The position numbers and the translations under genes were made by a program. From Nitrospira sp. (lineage in GTDB: Bacteria > Nitrospirota > Nitrospiria > Nitrospirales > Nitrospiraceae), in contig JABMDH010000104.1 in NCBI GenBank assembly GCA_015904075.1, forward strand, positions 1 to 6,452: a stretch of 6,452 bases of DNA, read 5' to 3'. Each line of letters begins with the position of its first letter. Position 1 is the stretch's first letter. The notes below the pieces were generated by a model, which was not told where the DNA came from, did not search any database, and saw nothing but the letters and a program-made list of their open reading frames with translations. Below are positions 1-6,452 of this stretch, piece after piece.

Positions 1-1449
1 ATCAGCGACGTCTTCTCCAAGAGGGCACCCGTCGACGATCCCGACCTGCAGCGGCGACTGGAAGATGCCTATGCGGAACTGGTGAATGCGCGCCCTTACC
101 TGCGCCGGCACATCACCTGTGGCCGGAAGCCTGACGGCGTGTTTCACTGGGAGTTTCCGACCGATCCCACCCGCTCATCCACGGTGACAAACGGCGGCCT
201 TCGCATTTTTCATTCCGTCAAACGGCAGGCAATTCCTCTGGGATTCGACCAGCGCCCCCTGGGACCGATAGTGGGAACCCTGCTCGGCATGTTAGACGGT
301 ACACGCCAGACTGCCGAGATCAGGACCGTCGTAGAGACCGCCCCGCGCGAAGCCAGAACGACGCTCACCCGGCTGATGGAATTGCTGGTTCAACATGAGT
401 GTCTTCTCAGTTCGCCGAGGACCTCGATCCGGCCGCACTGGCTCGAATCTGTACAGGACCGTGATATGGTGCATCTCGGCCACGCGGCACTGCTCTACCG
501 GCAACTGGACAACTTTTTCCTCTTCGACCCCTGGCTGCTGCCTTGGTTCGCCGAATCCTCCCTCCCTTCCCTGTGGGGCTCGCTCCTGCCCAAGCCATCG
601 GCCGTGTTCTTAACGCACGACCACGACGATCATGTCGATCCTCGTACACTGCTCCACTTACCGAAAGACACGCCGATCATCGTACCCAGCCGACGCAACC
701 GGAAGACGTTCTTTTACGACTACCTACCGCTCCTACGGGAACTCGGATTTGGCCGCGTGGTTGAACTGGCGCATGGCGAGAGCTGGCCGTTCGAGGGCGG
801 AACTATCGTCTCCGTGCCGTTCTACGGCGAGGACCCCTGCGATCTACAGATGCCGAGAAACTGTTACTTGATCAGCGACCGGGGCCACAACATCCTCGTC
901 CATGCGGACAGCGGGCCGGCCAACGACGGACGATCCCCGCTGAAGGACGGCGTCATCGCTCAACTGGCCGGCAAATACGGTCCGATCCGGCTGGTGTTCG
1001 CATCGCAACAACAATTGCTCGAACTCCGAAGCCACACCGCCCATGCACCCTTGTCTCATCCGGGCAAATGGCTGGAGGTGGGTGAGAACGGTTATCTCAC
1101 CAACGCCTATCTGAACGACCTGTGCCGGACAGCGCAGGCGGCGATGTTCGTGTCCTATGCCACCGGCGGCGCCGACTGGTATCCGGACCATTTGTCGTTC
1201 ATGTTCAGCCGGCGAAATCCTGCGCGCACCGCATTGCTCACGGCCCGGTGGGAACAGCCGGAAACACTGAAAGACCTTCTCTCGCTGCACAATTGCGGGT
1301 ATCATTCATCGCGGGCGCTGGATCTATATCGATCGACCAGCGATGCGCGGATTGAGGTCATCTCAAGGGGCAACGCGCTGACCCCTCTGAGTCTTCACCG
1401 GCTGGATCATGGCGATCCGCCGTTCATGACAGCAGGCCGGCACACATAG
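1..1449 (+). CDS. MBL-fold metallo-hydrolase (UlaG/NAPE-PLD-like) with PqqD-like N-terminal region, 5'-truncated by window
   Basis: This is a probable metal-dependent hydrolase of the metallo-beta-lactamase fold; the substrate is unknown. The frame is open to base 1 with coding-like sequence, so the true start probably lies outside; the first in-frame start visible is GTG at 82, giving 455 residues, and I number from there. Residues about 40-112 resemble a PqqD-like winged helix ([14 protein letters not shown] at 67-80). The catalytic domain follows from about 125: GHA at 133-135, FDPWL at 148-152, the metal motif HDHDDH at 179-184 (HxHxDH), and the likely bridging Asp in HADSG at D276. The GHA...DPW...HxHxDH order is that of UlaG/NAPE-PLD-like proteins. 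The usual third-motif His is not seen; VPFYGEDP (245-252) stands there. No signal peptide is visible, so it is probably cytoplasmic. It likely shares an operon with the epimerase 34 bp downstream. The fold is secure, the PqqD call moderate, the function unknown. Confidence 0.85.
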   Translation: MSDVFSKRAPVDDPDLQRRLEDAYAELVNARPYLRRHITCGRKPDGVFHWEFPTDPTRSSTVTNGGLRIFHSVKRQAIPLGFDQRPLGPIVGTLLGMLDGTRQTAEIRTVVETAPREARTTLTRLMELLVQHECLLSSPRTSIRPHWLESVQDRDMVHLGHAALLYRQLDNFFLFDPWLLPWFAESSLPSLWGSLLPKPSAVFLTHDHDDHVDPRTLLHLPKDTPIIVPSRRNRKTFFYDYLPLLRELGFGRVVELAHGESWPFEGGTIVSVPFYGEDPCDLQMPRNCYLISDRGHNILVHADSGPANDGRSPLKDGVIAQLAGKYGPIRLVFASQQQLLELRSHTAHAPLSHPGKWLEVGENGYLTNAYLNDLCRTAQAAMFVSYATGGADWYPDHLSFMFSRRNPARTALLTARWEQPETLKDLLSLHNCGYHSSRALDLYRSTSDARIEVISRGNALTPLSLHRLDHGDPPFMTAGRHT

Positions 1450-1470
1450 CCGGATTGTCATTGCAACGTT

Positions 1471-1477
1471 GAAAGGA
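1471..1477 (+). promoter_or_regulatory. Shine-Dalgarno of the epimerase gene
   Basis: GAAAGGA lies 6 nt before the ATG at 1484. It decides the start: an upstream in-frame TTG at 1469 would add five residues (MKGLH) and would place this site inside the coding sequence. Confidence 0.7.
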
Positions 1478-1483
1478 TTACAC

Positions 1484-2497
1484 ATGAGCGGGCTATCTTC
1501 TCCTATCTTGGTCACAGGATCTGCGGGCTTTATCGGATTTCATGTCGCCCGCCGTCTGTTGGATCGCGGCGAGATTGTCATTGGCCTCGACAATCTCAAC
1601 GACTACTACGACGTCCGGCTGAAAGAAGCACGCCTGGCCCAACTGACTGCGCACAAGGGATTTCGCTTCATCAGGCTGGACCTGGCTAATCGGCAAGGCA
1701 TGCGGGATCTCTTCACCGACGAGCCGATTCAGCGAGTAGTCCATCTGGCTGCACAAGCCGGCGTACGCTATTCACTGGTGAACCCCCACGCCTATACCGA
1801 AAGCAATCTCGAAGGCTTTATGAACATTCTGGAAGGCTGCCGCCACAGCCGGGTTGCGCATTTGGTATACGCATCGTCCAGCTCCGTCTACGGCGGCAAC
1901 ACCCACATGCCGTTTTCCATCCACGACAATGTGGACCACCCTGTCTCGCTCTATGCCGCCACGAAGAAAGCCAATGAACTCATGGCCCACTGCTACGCGC
2001 ATTTGTATCGGATTCCCTGTACAGGATTGCGATTTTTCACAGTCTACGGCCCGTGGGGCAGACCAGACATGGCGCTATTCATTTTCACGAAAGCCATTTT
2101 GGAAGGGGAGGTGTTCAATCACGGCAACATGCGACGCGATTTCACCTATGTGGATGATATCGTCGAGGGCATTATCCGGACCCTCGATCACCCGGCGACG
2201 GTCAATCCAGCCTGGTCAGGAGACAAGCCGGACCCCGGCACCAGTTCGGCACCGGCCCGCGTCTACAATATCGGCAACCACCAACCGGTGGAACTCCTGC
2301 ATTTCATCGGAGTATTGGAACAGGCACTCGGTAAGAAAGCAGAGAAGAAACTGATGCCCTTGCAGCCGGGCGATGTGCCCGCCACCTACGCCGACATCGA
2401 CGACCTCACACGCGATGTCGGATTCGCACCGGCCACGCCGATCGAAGAAGGCATTCCTCGCTTCGTGAAGTGGTATCGAGAGTTTTATCAAGCCTGA
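1484..2497 (+). CDS. UDP-glucuronate 4-epimerase-like NAD-dependent epimerase
   Basis: This is a cytoplasmic short-chain dehydrogenase/reductase-type sugar-nucleotide epimerase of 337 residues, the usual family length (about 330-350). It most probably interconverts UDP-glucuronate and UDP-galacturonate for surface polysaccharide synthesis. Seen: Rossmann motif TGSAGFIG (11-18), with D36 in [10 protein letters not shown] ending the second strand; [11 protein letters not shown] (87-97); the serine-rich strand SSSSVYG (131-137); catalytic YAATK (Y157, K161); [10 protein letters not shown] (188-197); and RRDFTYVDD (217-225). The NDYYD, QAGVRYS and GPWGRPDMA wording is typical of the CapI/LspL/GAE group rather than of GalE. 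The ATG at 1484 is chosen for its GAAAGGA ribosome site. The hydrolase gene ends 34 bp upstream with no evident promoter between, so co-transcription is likely. The stop codon lies inside a perfect AT-rich dyad. The epimerase class is secure; the exact hexuronate substrate is inferred. Confidence 0.93.
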   Translation: MSGLSSPILVTGSAGFIGFHVARRLLDRGEIVIGLDNLNDYYDVRLKEARLAQLTAHKGFRFIRLDLANRQGMRDLFTDEPIQRVVHLAAQAGVRYSLVNPHAYTESNLEGFMNILEGCRHSRVAHLVYASSSSVYGGNTHMPFSIHDNVDHPVSLYAATKKANELMAHCYAHLYRIPCTGLRFFTVYGPWGRPDMALFIFTKAILEGEVFNHGNMRRDFTYVDDIVEGIIRTLDHPATVNPAWSGDKPDPGTSSAPARVYNIGNHQPVELLHFIGVLEQALGKKAEKKLMPLQPGDVPATYADIDDLTRDVGFAPATPIEEGIPRFVKWYREFYQA

Positions 2498-2502
2498 TAA
2501 AA
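2483..2502. repeat. Perfect 8-bp AT-rich inverted repeat at the epimerase stop codon
   Basis: The arms TTTTATCA (2483-2490) and TGATAAAA (2495-2502) are exact reverse complements around a 4-nt AGCC loop. The right arm begins with the epimerase stop codon TGA. The dyad lies between two convergent genes, so it could fold in both transcripts. It is not a textbook terminator: the stem has no GC-rich part, and on the plus strand the right arm is followed by A and CCC, not T residues. It may be a weak bidirectional end signal, a protein-binding dyad or chance. Confidence 0.5.
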
Positions 2503-2527
2503 ACCCGCCTTCTCCCTTGTGCGGAGC

Positions 2528-3097
2528 TTAGGGACATCCAATCGGAACAAACCCTCTCCCGAAAATCTCCGACAACGTCACATAGCGCGCGTTATCGTAG
2601 AAGGAGTGGCTCGCCCCGCGCTGATTGCGGCCGGAAAGGTCTCCGCCATATGACGGGTCCGATCCGAACCACAGGCCCCCACGGGTTTTCTGAACCAGCT
2701 GAAGCCATTCCATATACAGTCCACACACTTCGCTTTGCACTGAGCCGGATCCAGTATTGCTTGCGTGCCAGTCCCGAGCCCAATCCGGGACATTGCGCCC
2801 TCCCGTTCCCGAAGATCGATCCTGGTAGGCAGGGACATCGTACTGCGGCGCGGCAACTGGAGCCGGGCGGGGACCAGTCGGCATATTCTCCAGCGACGGA
2901 ACAACCGACAACGGCCGTAGCATCATGGCTCGACAACCCGCCCGTTCCTTGTTGGTATACACCGTGTCGCCGTCCGCCGTGAGGCATTCCAATACGCCTG
3001 TCGGTTCAGGAGCCGGCGGCGGAGTATCGGCTGACGCTGAACCGGAAACCATCGCCGCGAGTATGGACGCTGAAAAGGCCATCCGTATGAGCCTCAT
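2528..3097 (-). CDS. Exported protein with DUF4124-like segment, function unknown
   Basis: This is a predicted secreted or periplasmic protein of 189 residues with unknown function. The ATG at 3097 is chosen over an upstream in-frame GTG at 3175 because a strong GGAGGT site lies 6 nt before it and the protein then opens with a signal peptide: MRLIR, a hydrophobic run (about 7-19) and a signal peptidase I-like ASA|D site after residue 23. There is no lipobox cysteine. A proline-rich linker (26-32) precedes VLECLTADGDTVYTNKERAG (35-54), which resembles the DUF4124 pattern of a short strand, DG and VYT. A Pro-rich, low-complexity middle follows. The C-terminal part holds a Trp-rich segment (CGLYMEWLQL, 125-134; KTRGGLWFG, 137-145) and ends in Cys-Pro. 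The mature form has four cysteines (38, 55, 125, 188), enough for two disulfides. It is monocistronic as far as visible and divergent from the antiporter gene. Confidence 0.8.
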   Translation of the reverse strand: MRLIRMAFSASILAAMVSGSASADTPPPAPEPTGVLECLTADGDTVYTNKERAGCRAMMLRPLSVVPSLENMPTGPRPAPVAAPQYDVPAYQDRSSGTGGRNVPDWARDWHASNTGSGSVQSEVCGLYMEWLQLVQKTRGGLWFGSDPSYGGDLSGRNQRGASHSFYDNARYVTLSEIFGRGFVPIGCP

Positions 3098-3102
3098 GGG
3101 GC

Positions 3103-3108
3103 ACCTCC
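3103..3108 (-). promoter_or_regulatory. Strong Shine-Dalgarno of the exported-protein gene
   Basis: Read on the minus strand this is GGAGGT, 6 nt before the ATG at 3097. It is the best ribosome site in the window and fixes the start of the secreted protein immediately before its signal peptide. Confidence 0.8.
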
Positions 3109-3316
3109 GTAAAAATGTAGCGATGAGCCGCGCACAGGCTCTCTGATCATTCCGTCTTCGGTCACGCACACACACAACTTACGCAATGGGACTTCCAAGA
3201 GTCTATGCCACTTTGGGAGGGGGAAACCCAACTCCTGAGCCGGTCCTAAGAGATCCAGCCACCGATAATCACCTCGAACAGAAGCGTCCCGCAGACTCGG
3301 AATTGAACGCTTTGCC

Positions 3317-3345
3317 TTGTTCACTTGAGTGCGATGAGGTATCCT
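3317..3345 (+). promoter_or_regulatory. Weak candidate sigma70-type promoter for the antiporter gene
   Basis: TTGTTC (3317-3322) and TATCCT (3340-3345) are separated by 17 nt, the preferred spacing, but match the consensus at only 3 and 4 of 6 bases. Transcription from here would give a leader of about 100 nt containing the dyad at 3375-3395. This could easily be a chance match. Confidence 0.2.
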
Positions 3346-3374
3346 CCACCCCATTCCGGATGAAATGGCGAGAA

Positions 3375-3395
3375 TCGATCCGGCGCACGGATCGA
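3375..3395. repeat. Perfect 8-bp inverted repeat upstream of the antiporter gene
   Basis: The arms TCGATCCG (3375-3382) and CGGATCGA (3388-3395) are exact reverse complements around the 5-nt GCGCA. The dyad ends 57 bp before the antiporter ATG. It could be an operator for a dimeric regulator or an mRNA hairpin in the leader. There is no T-tract directly after it, which argues against an intrinsic terminator. Confidence 0.5.
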
Positions 3396-3452
3396 CACGC
3401 CCTTTCCCCTTGACGTGGTTCCGTTCAGGTTTTACCTCCCACAGGCCTCGCA

Positions 3453-5462
3453 ATGAACGATAACGATGTCCTCAGCAACTTGCTGCTTATTTACACTGTC
3501 TCTATTGCGGTGGTGTTTCTTTTTCACCAGTTTCGCTTGCCCTCCATCGCCGGATTTCTCGTCGCCGGAGCCCTGATCGGTCCGTATGGATTCAACCTCT
3601 TTTCAGACATCGGAACCGTACAAGTGCTCGCGGAAATCGGGATTGCCCTGCTGCTATTCACCATCGGCATTGAGTTCTCGCTGGTCCAGCTTGCCTCACT
3701 GAAGCGGCTGCTCCTGGTCGCTGCACCGATTCAGGTCGGCGGGGTCATCGTCCTCGTGTGGCTCGGCGGCATCATCGCGGGGATACCGGGTCCGCAGGCG
3801 CTGTTCTGGGGCTTCCTGTTGTCACTCAGCAGCACAGCGATCGTATTGAAGGCGCTGGCGGCAAGCGGAGACAGCGATGCTCCGCACGGCCGCGCAACCA
3901 TCGGCATCCTGATCTTCCAGGACCTCGCCGTCGTGCCTATGATCCTGCTGACGCCGATTCTGGCCAGCCTCGGCGAGGACACACTCTCATCCATCCTCTT
4001 ACCCGTGGGAAAATCCGTGGTGCTCGTCGGCTGTATCATGGCGGCCGCCTGGTATGCAGCTCCGAAGGTGCTCGAATACATCGTCCGCAGCCGCAGCCGC
4101 GAGCTCTTTTTACTGACGATCATCGTCATCTGCCTCGGTATCGCATGGCTGACGTCAATAAGCGGGCTGTCGCTTGCATTGGGCGCTTTCATCGCCGGAC
4201 TCGTCATTTCCGAGTCGGAGTATAGTCACCAAGCCATTGCGGAGGTCCTGCCGTTTCGAGACAGTTTTAACAGCCTGTTCTTCATCTCCATCGGCATTCT
4301 GATGGATTGGCGAATCCTGCTTCAGTATCCCGAAGTCGTCACCGGCTTATTACTCGTGGTGCTGCTTCTGAAATTCCTCAGCGGTGCCGGTGCCGTGCTG
4401 GTCGCGTCCGTCCCTCCACGGGCGGCGGTCATGACCGGCGTCGCCCTGGCTCAAGTGGGCGAATTCAGCTTTGTACTGGCCCAGGTCGGCCAAGAACACG
4501 GGCTAGTGTCCGGCGCACCCTATCAAATATTCCTGGCGGTCTCCGTCTGCTCCATGATCATCACGCCATTTCTCATGCAGCTGTCGCCACATCTCGCCCG
4601 GCACGTTGAAGCCGTCCAGCGGCTCCGCCGATGGCTGCCTGGCCAAACGACGGCCCATGTGTTGGAAACAGAAGGACGGCACCTCCGTATCAAGGACCAT
4701 GTGATCATCGTGGGATACGGGTTGAACGGCAGAAACCTGGCTCGCGTGCTGGGTGAAACGGAGGTGCCATACATCGCGTTGGATTTGGACGGCGATACGG
4801 TGCACCGGGAAGCGCAGCACGGTTTGCCGCTCTACTACGGCGATGCCACAAACCCACACGTACTCCGGCATATGAAAATTGACGATGCCAGAGTCCTGGT
4901 GATCGCAATTTCCGATCCGTTCATGGCCCGCCGAACCGTCCAGGTGGCGCGTAGCCTGAATCCGAAAATTCATATCGTCGTCAGGACACGCTATCTGCGC
5001 GAGCTGGAAGAACTCCATCAACTCGGCGCCGACGATGTGGTGCCGGAAGAGTTTGAAACGTCGATCGAAATTTTTGCGCTGGTACTGCGGACCTACAACA
5101 TGCCGCAAGACTTCGTGATGCAGAAAGCCGAGCAGGTCCGGCGGGAAGGCTATGCGCTGTTGCGCCGGATCGATCTACCCGAGTTAGCCCACCACCTTCG
5201 TGGCGGCACACTCAGCGATGTGGAAGTGGAGACCTGTCGGATCGAAGAAGACTCACCGGCAGCCGGGAAGACCATTGATCAACTGTCCCTGCGGCCCCGA
5301 ACCGGCACCTCGATCATTGCGTGGACCAGAAACGGCATCACAGAATCGAATCCTTCTGTGAAAACCACCCTTCTCCCCGGCGATATCATTGTCTTATTGG
5401 GAACACGCGATCAGATCAGGCGGGCAATGGGTCTGATTCTTTCCCGCGAAGCAGAACACTAG
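3453..5462 (+). CDS. KefB/KefC-type CPA2 monovalent cation:proton antiporter with RCK domains
   Basis: This inner-membrane transporter of 669 residues probably exchanges K+ (or Na+) for H+, in pH or electrophile-stress homeostasis. Residues 1-380 form a Na+/H+ exchanger-type membrane domain of about 12-13 hydrophobic segments, with family motifs SLSSTAIVLKAL (124-135), GILIFQDLAVVPMI (151-164, Q156-D157 in the ion path), LALGAFIAGLVISESE (241-256) and FFISIGILMDW (276-286). A linker leads to an RCK_N (TrkA-N) Rossmann domain at about 415-540, with GYGLNG (421-426), acidic D444/D446 and YGDAT (462-466), so it should bind NAD(H) or another nucleotide. An RCK_C (TrkA-C) domain lies at about 587-665. 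The domain order matches E. coli KefB/KefC. No KefF/KefG-like quinone reductase gene is visible. The ribosome site is weak (CAGG, 7 nt before ATG). K+ specificity and glutathione gating are not shown by the sequence. Confidence 0.93.
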   Translation: MNDNDVLSNLLLIYTVSIAVVFLFHQFRLPSIAGFLVAGALIGPYGFNLFSDIGTVQVLAEIGIALLLFTIGIEFSLVQLASLKRLLLVAAPIQVGGVIVLVWLGGIIAGIPGPQALFWGFLLSLSSTAIVLKALAASGDSDAPHGRATIGILIFQDLAVVPMILLTPILASLGEDTLSSILLPVGKSVVLVGCIMAAAWYAAPKVLEYIVRSRSRELFLLTIIVICLGIAWLTSISGLSLALGAFIAGLVISESEYSHQAIAEVLPFRDSFNSLFFISIGILMDWRILLQYPEVVTGLLLVVLLLKFLSGAGAVLVASVPPRAAVMTGVALAQVGEFSFVLAQVGQEHGLVSGAPYQIFLAVSVCSMIITPFLMQLSPHLARHVEAVQRLRRWLPGQTTAHVLETEGRHLRIKDHVIIVGYGLNGRNLARVLGETEVPYIALDLDGDTVHREAQHGLPLYYGDATNPHVLRHMKIDDARVLVIAISDPFMARRTVQVARSLNPKIHIVVRTRYLRELEELHQLGADDVVPEEFETSIEIFALVLRTYNMPQDFVMQKAEQVRREGYALLRRIDLPELAHHLRGGTLSDVEVETCRIEEDSPAAGKTIDQLSLRPRTGTSIIAWTRNGITESNPSVKTTLLPGDIIVLLGTRDQIRRAMGLILSREAEH

Positions 5463-5469
5463 CAGGCTG

Positions 5470-6452
5470 TCAGCTTCTCCACCGCAACGTCACCCGCTCT
5501 TTGAGAGGATGTTCCATCGGCTGCCCCGTCTGAACCGAGGCAAGGTGGGCGGCCTTCAGTTTGTAGTACCACTTGGCCGGCATATCGGCATCGCCAAGAA
5601 ACATCGACGAGGGTTTGTGACGAAGCCCCACGGCGAGATGCTTCATGGCGCGTTCATCCTGGCCCAGAAACATCTTGGTGAGCGTGCGGAAAATCAGATT
5701 CCCGAATGGAAGCCAATGCAACCCGCGCCAATAGGCGGAGAAATCGATACGGCACTCCATGTCGGATATGGGCGTGGCCATCAACCGGTTGGCCATCCAC
5801 ACCCGCCCGCATTCCATGAGTTCGACGCGCTGATTCGGAAGTAGAAAGTCGATCGTGGTGCTCAATGGCCCTCCGTAGACACGCTCCAGCCAATGAAACG
5901 GGCCGCTGTTCTTGGCCGGTCGATGGGGAATCATCCGAAAGCCATTTGGAATCGGCTCAAAGATTTTCGTCTTTTCGTGCATGCTCGCATCACTTCGCCA
6001 CCAGGAATGGACATACGGACCATGCACCGGGTCGATGAGACCGATGACACCGTCATCCGCCGTACAGGTGTAGAGCAAAGAAATGTGAAACGACTGTCGT
6101 GGTTCAGACGGAAATGGCATACGAGGAGCTGGCGGCAATGGGATACTCGTGCCTCGTTCATCAGGCAGATACAGCCAAATCATGCCGTCGGTCTCTTCGG
6201 CGGGATAGGTCGTCACGCCGATTTTGTCAGTTTGAGTTTGGAGCGCAGTCCCATCCGGCAAGGCAGGAATACATCGGCACCGGCCGTTCATGTTGAATTG
6301 CCAACCATGGTACGAACATTCGATACGTTCGCCATCAAATCGTCCAAATGAGAGCGGCATCCCACGGTGAGGACAGAGATCGCGCATTGCCGCCAACCGC
6401 CCCTCTCGATCACGGCAGAGGACAATCGGCAACCCCAACATCTGCAATCCCT
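5470..6452 (-). CDS. Rieske [2Fe-2S] non-haem iron oxygenase, alpha-subunit type, N-terminus cut by window
   Basis: This is a probable Rieske mono- or dioxygenase that uses electrons from a reductase not seen here to oxidise an unidentified substrate. The frame stays open to the right edge, so the start lies outside; perhaps 20-40 residues are missing. Residues are numbered from the TTG codon at 6447. The N-terminal Rieske domain has C25-P-H27 and C44-x2-H47, 16 residues apart, with CPHRG and CSYHGWQF in classic form. The catalytic domain has D139-x2-H142-x4-H147, the facial-triad histidines with their upstream Asp; D264 in GQDERAMKH is the likely third iron ligand. The layout suggests the VanA/PAO-like single-component oxygenases rather than ring-hydroxylating alpha/beta dioxygenases. 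The Asn usually found three residues before D139 is Gly here. It converges on the antiporter gene with 7 bp between stop codons. The family is secure; the substrate is unknown. Confidence 0.9.
   Translation of the reverse strand, partial: GLQMLGLPIVLCRDREGRLAAMRDLCPHRGMPLSFGRFDGERIECSYHGWQFNMNGRCRCIPALPDGTALQTQTDKIGVTTYPAEETDGMIWLYLPDERGTSIPLPPAPRMPFPSEPRQSFHISLLYTCTADDGVIGLIDPVHGPYVHSWWRSDASMHEKTKIFEPIPNGFRMIPHRPAKNSGPFHWLERVYGGPLSTTIDFLLPNQRVELMECGRVWMANRLMATPISDMECRIDFSAYWRGLHWLPFGNLIFRTLTKMFLGQDERAMKHLAVGLRHKPSSMFLGDADMPAKWYYKLKAAHLASVQTGQPMEHPLKERVTLRWRS

Larger units (their letters stand above)
3098..3452. other. 355-bp non-coding divergent intergenic region
   Basis: This stretch separates the exported-protein gene (leftward) from the antiporter gene (rightward) and should carry both promoters. 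The reading frames in it have no recognisable motif or plausible ribosome site. It contains several short dyads: GAGCC/GGCTC at 3125-3141, TTGGG/CCCAA at 3213-3231, CCATT/AATGG at 3351-3368, and the stronger 8-bp dyad at 3375-3395. A (CA)5 run is at 3167-3176. I recognise no known riboswitch or tRNA here. Confidence 0.75.

Noticed and set aside
844..1305. 153-codon open frame on the minus strand inside the hydrolase gene
   Set aside because: It is fully antisense to a gene with clear family motifs, and its translation shows no domain pattern; high GC leaves such frames open by chance.
1854..2354. 166-codon plus-strand frame inside the epimerase gene
   Set aside because: It is an out-of-frame shadow of the epimerase, with Arg/Ser/Pro-rich text and no ribosome site.
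2505..2524. CCGC/GCGG stem between the epimerase and the exported-protein gene
   Set aside because: Four base pairs with a 12-nt loop is within chance for this GC content and has no T-tract.
3167..3176. (CA)5 dinucleotide run as a possible phase-variation tract
   Set aside because: Five units are too few to suggest slippage, and it lies upstream of the chosen start rather than in a coding region or a recognised promoter spacer.
3094..3453. 119-codon minus-strand frame covering the divergent intergenic region
   Set aside because: It has no recognisable motif and its composition does not resemble the neighbouring proteins. It also runs through the ribosome site of the exported-protein gene. 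The plus-strand frame at 3186-3413 fails for the same lack of motif.
3731..4207. 158-codon minus-strand and 155-codon plus-strand frames within the antiporter gene
   Set aside because: Both overlap the membrane domain of a well-supported transporter and read as frame-shadow sequence.
4503..5108. 201-codon minus-strand frame opposite the RCK domain region
   Set aside because: It is antisense to the conserved Rossmann domain, with no family resemblance in its translation.
5448..5477. GAAGC/GCTTC stem at the end of the antiporter gene as a terminator
   Set aside because: The stem is only 5 bp with a 20-nt loop and no T-tract follows.
1..6452. Rieske plus MBL proteins in one window as a split CMP-Neu5Ac hydroxylase-like system
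   Set aside because: CMP-Neu5Ac hydroxylase joins Rieske and MBL-fold parts in one protein, but here the two genes are about 4 kb apart and separated by unrelated genes on both strands. The Rieske protein also carries its own complete mononuclear iron site, so no link is needed.

Overview
The window reads as ordinary chromosomal DNA from a moderately GC-rich Gram-negative bacterium. Codon use, the wording of the exported DUF4124-like protein and the gene mix fit the phylum Nitrospirota (Nitrospira-like), but no marker gene is present and I hold that assignment loosely. I see no rRNA, tRNA, CRISPR array, insertion sequence, integrase or other sign of a mobile element.

Layout: (1) 1-1449, plus strand: the 3' part of a metallo-beta-lactamase-fold hydrolase with a PqqD-like N-terminal region, cut by the left edge. 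(2) 1484-2497, plus: a complete UDP-glucuronate 4-epimerase-like sugar-nucleotide epimerase, 34 bp downstream and probably in the same operon. (3) 2528-3097, minus: a small exported protein with a DUF4124-like segment, convergent with the epimerase across 30 bp; an AT-rich perfect dyad sits on the epimerase stop codon. (4) 3098-3452: a 355-bp non-coding divergent region with several dyads, the best an 8-bp perfect inverted repeat 57 bp before the next start. (5) 3453-5462, plus: a complete KefB/KefC-type CPA2 cation:proton antiporter with RCK_N and RCK_C domains. (6) 5470-6452, minus: a Rieske non-haem iron oxygenase alpha-type protein, convergent with the antiporter across only 7 bp and cut by the right edge at its N-terminus.

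The genes do not form one obvious pathway. The hydrolase and epimerase may belong to a surface-polysaccharide or secondary-metabolite locus that continues to the left. The antiporter is a stand-alone ion homeostasis gene, without a KefF/KefG-type ancillary subunit in view. The Rieske oxygenase belongs to a transcription unit entering from the right. I do not find a convincing undescribed system. The most unusual points are the altered metal-site motif and PqqD-like fusion of the hydrolase, the altered signature before the iron ligands of the Rieske protein, and the dyads at the gene junctions.
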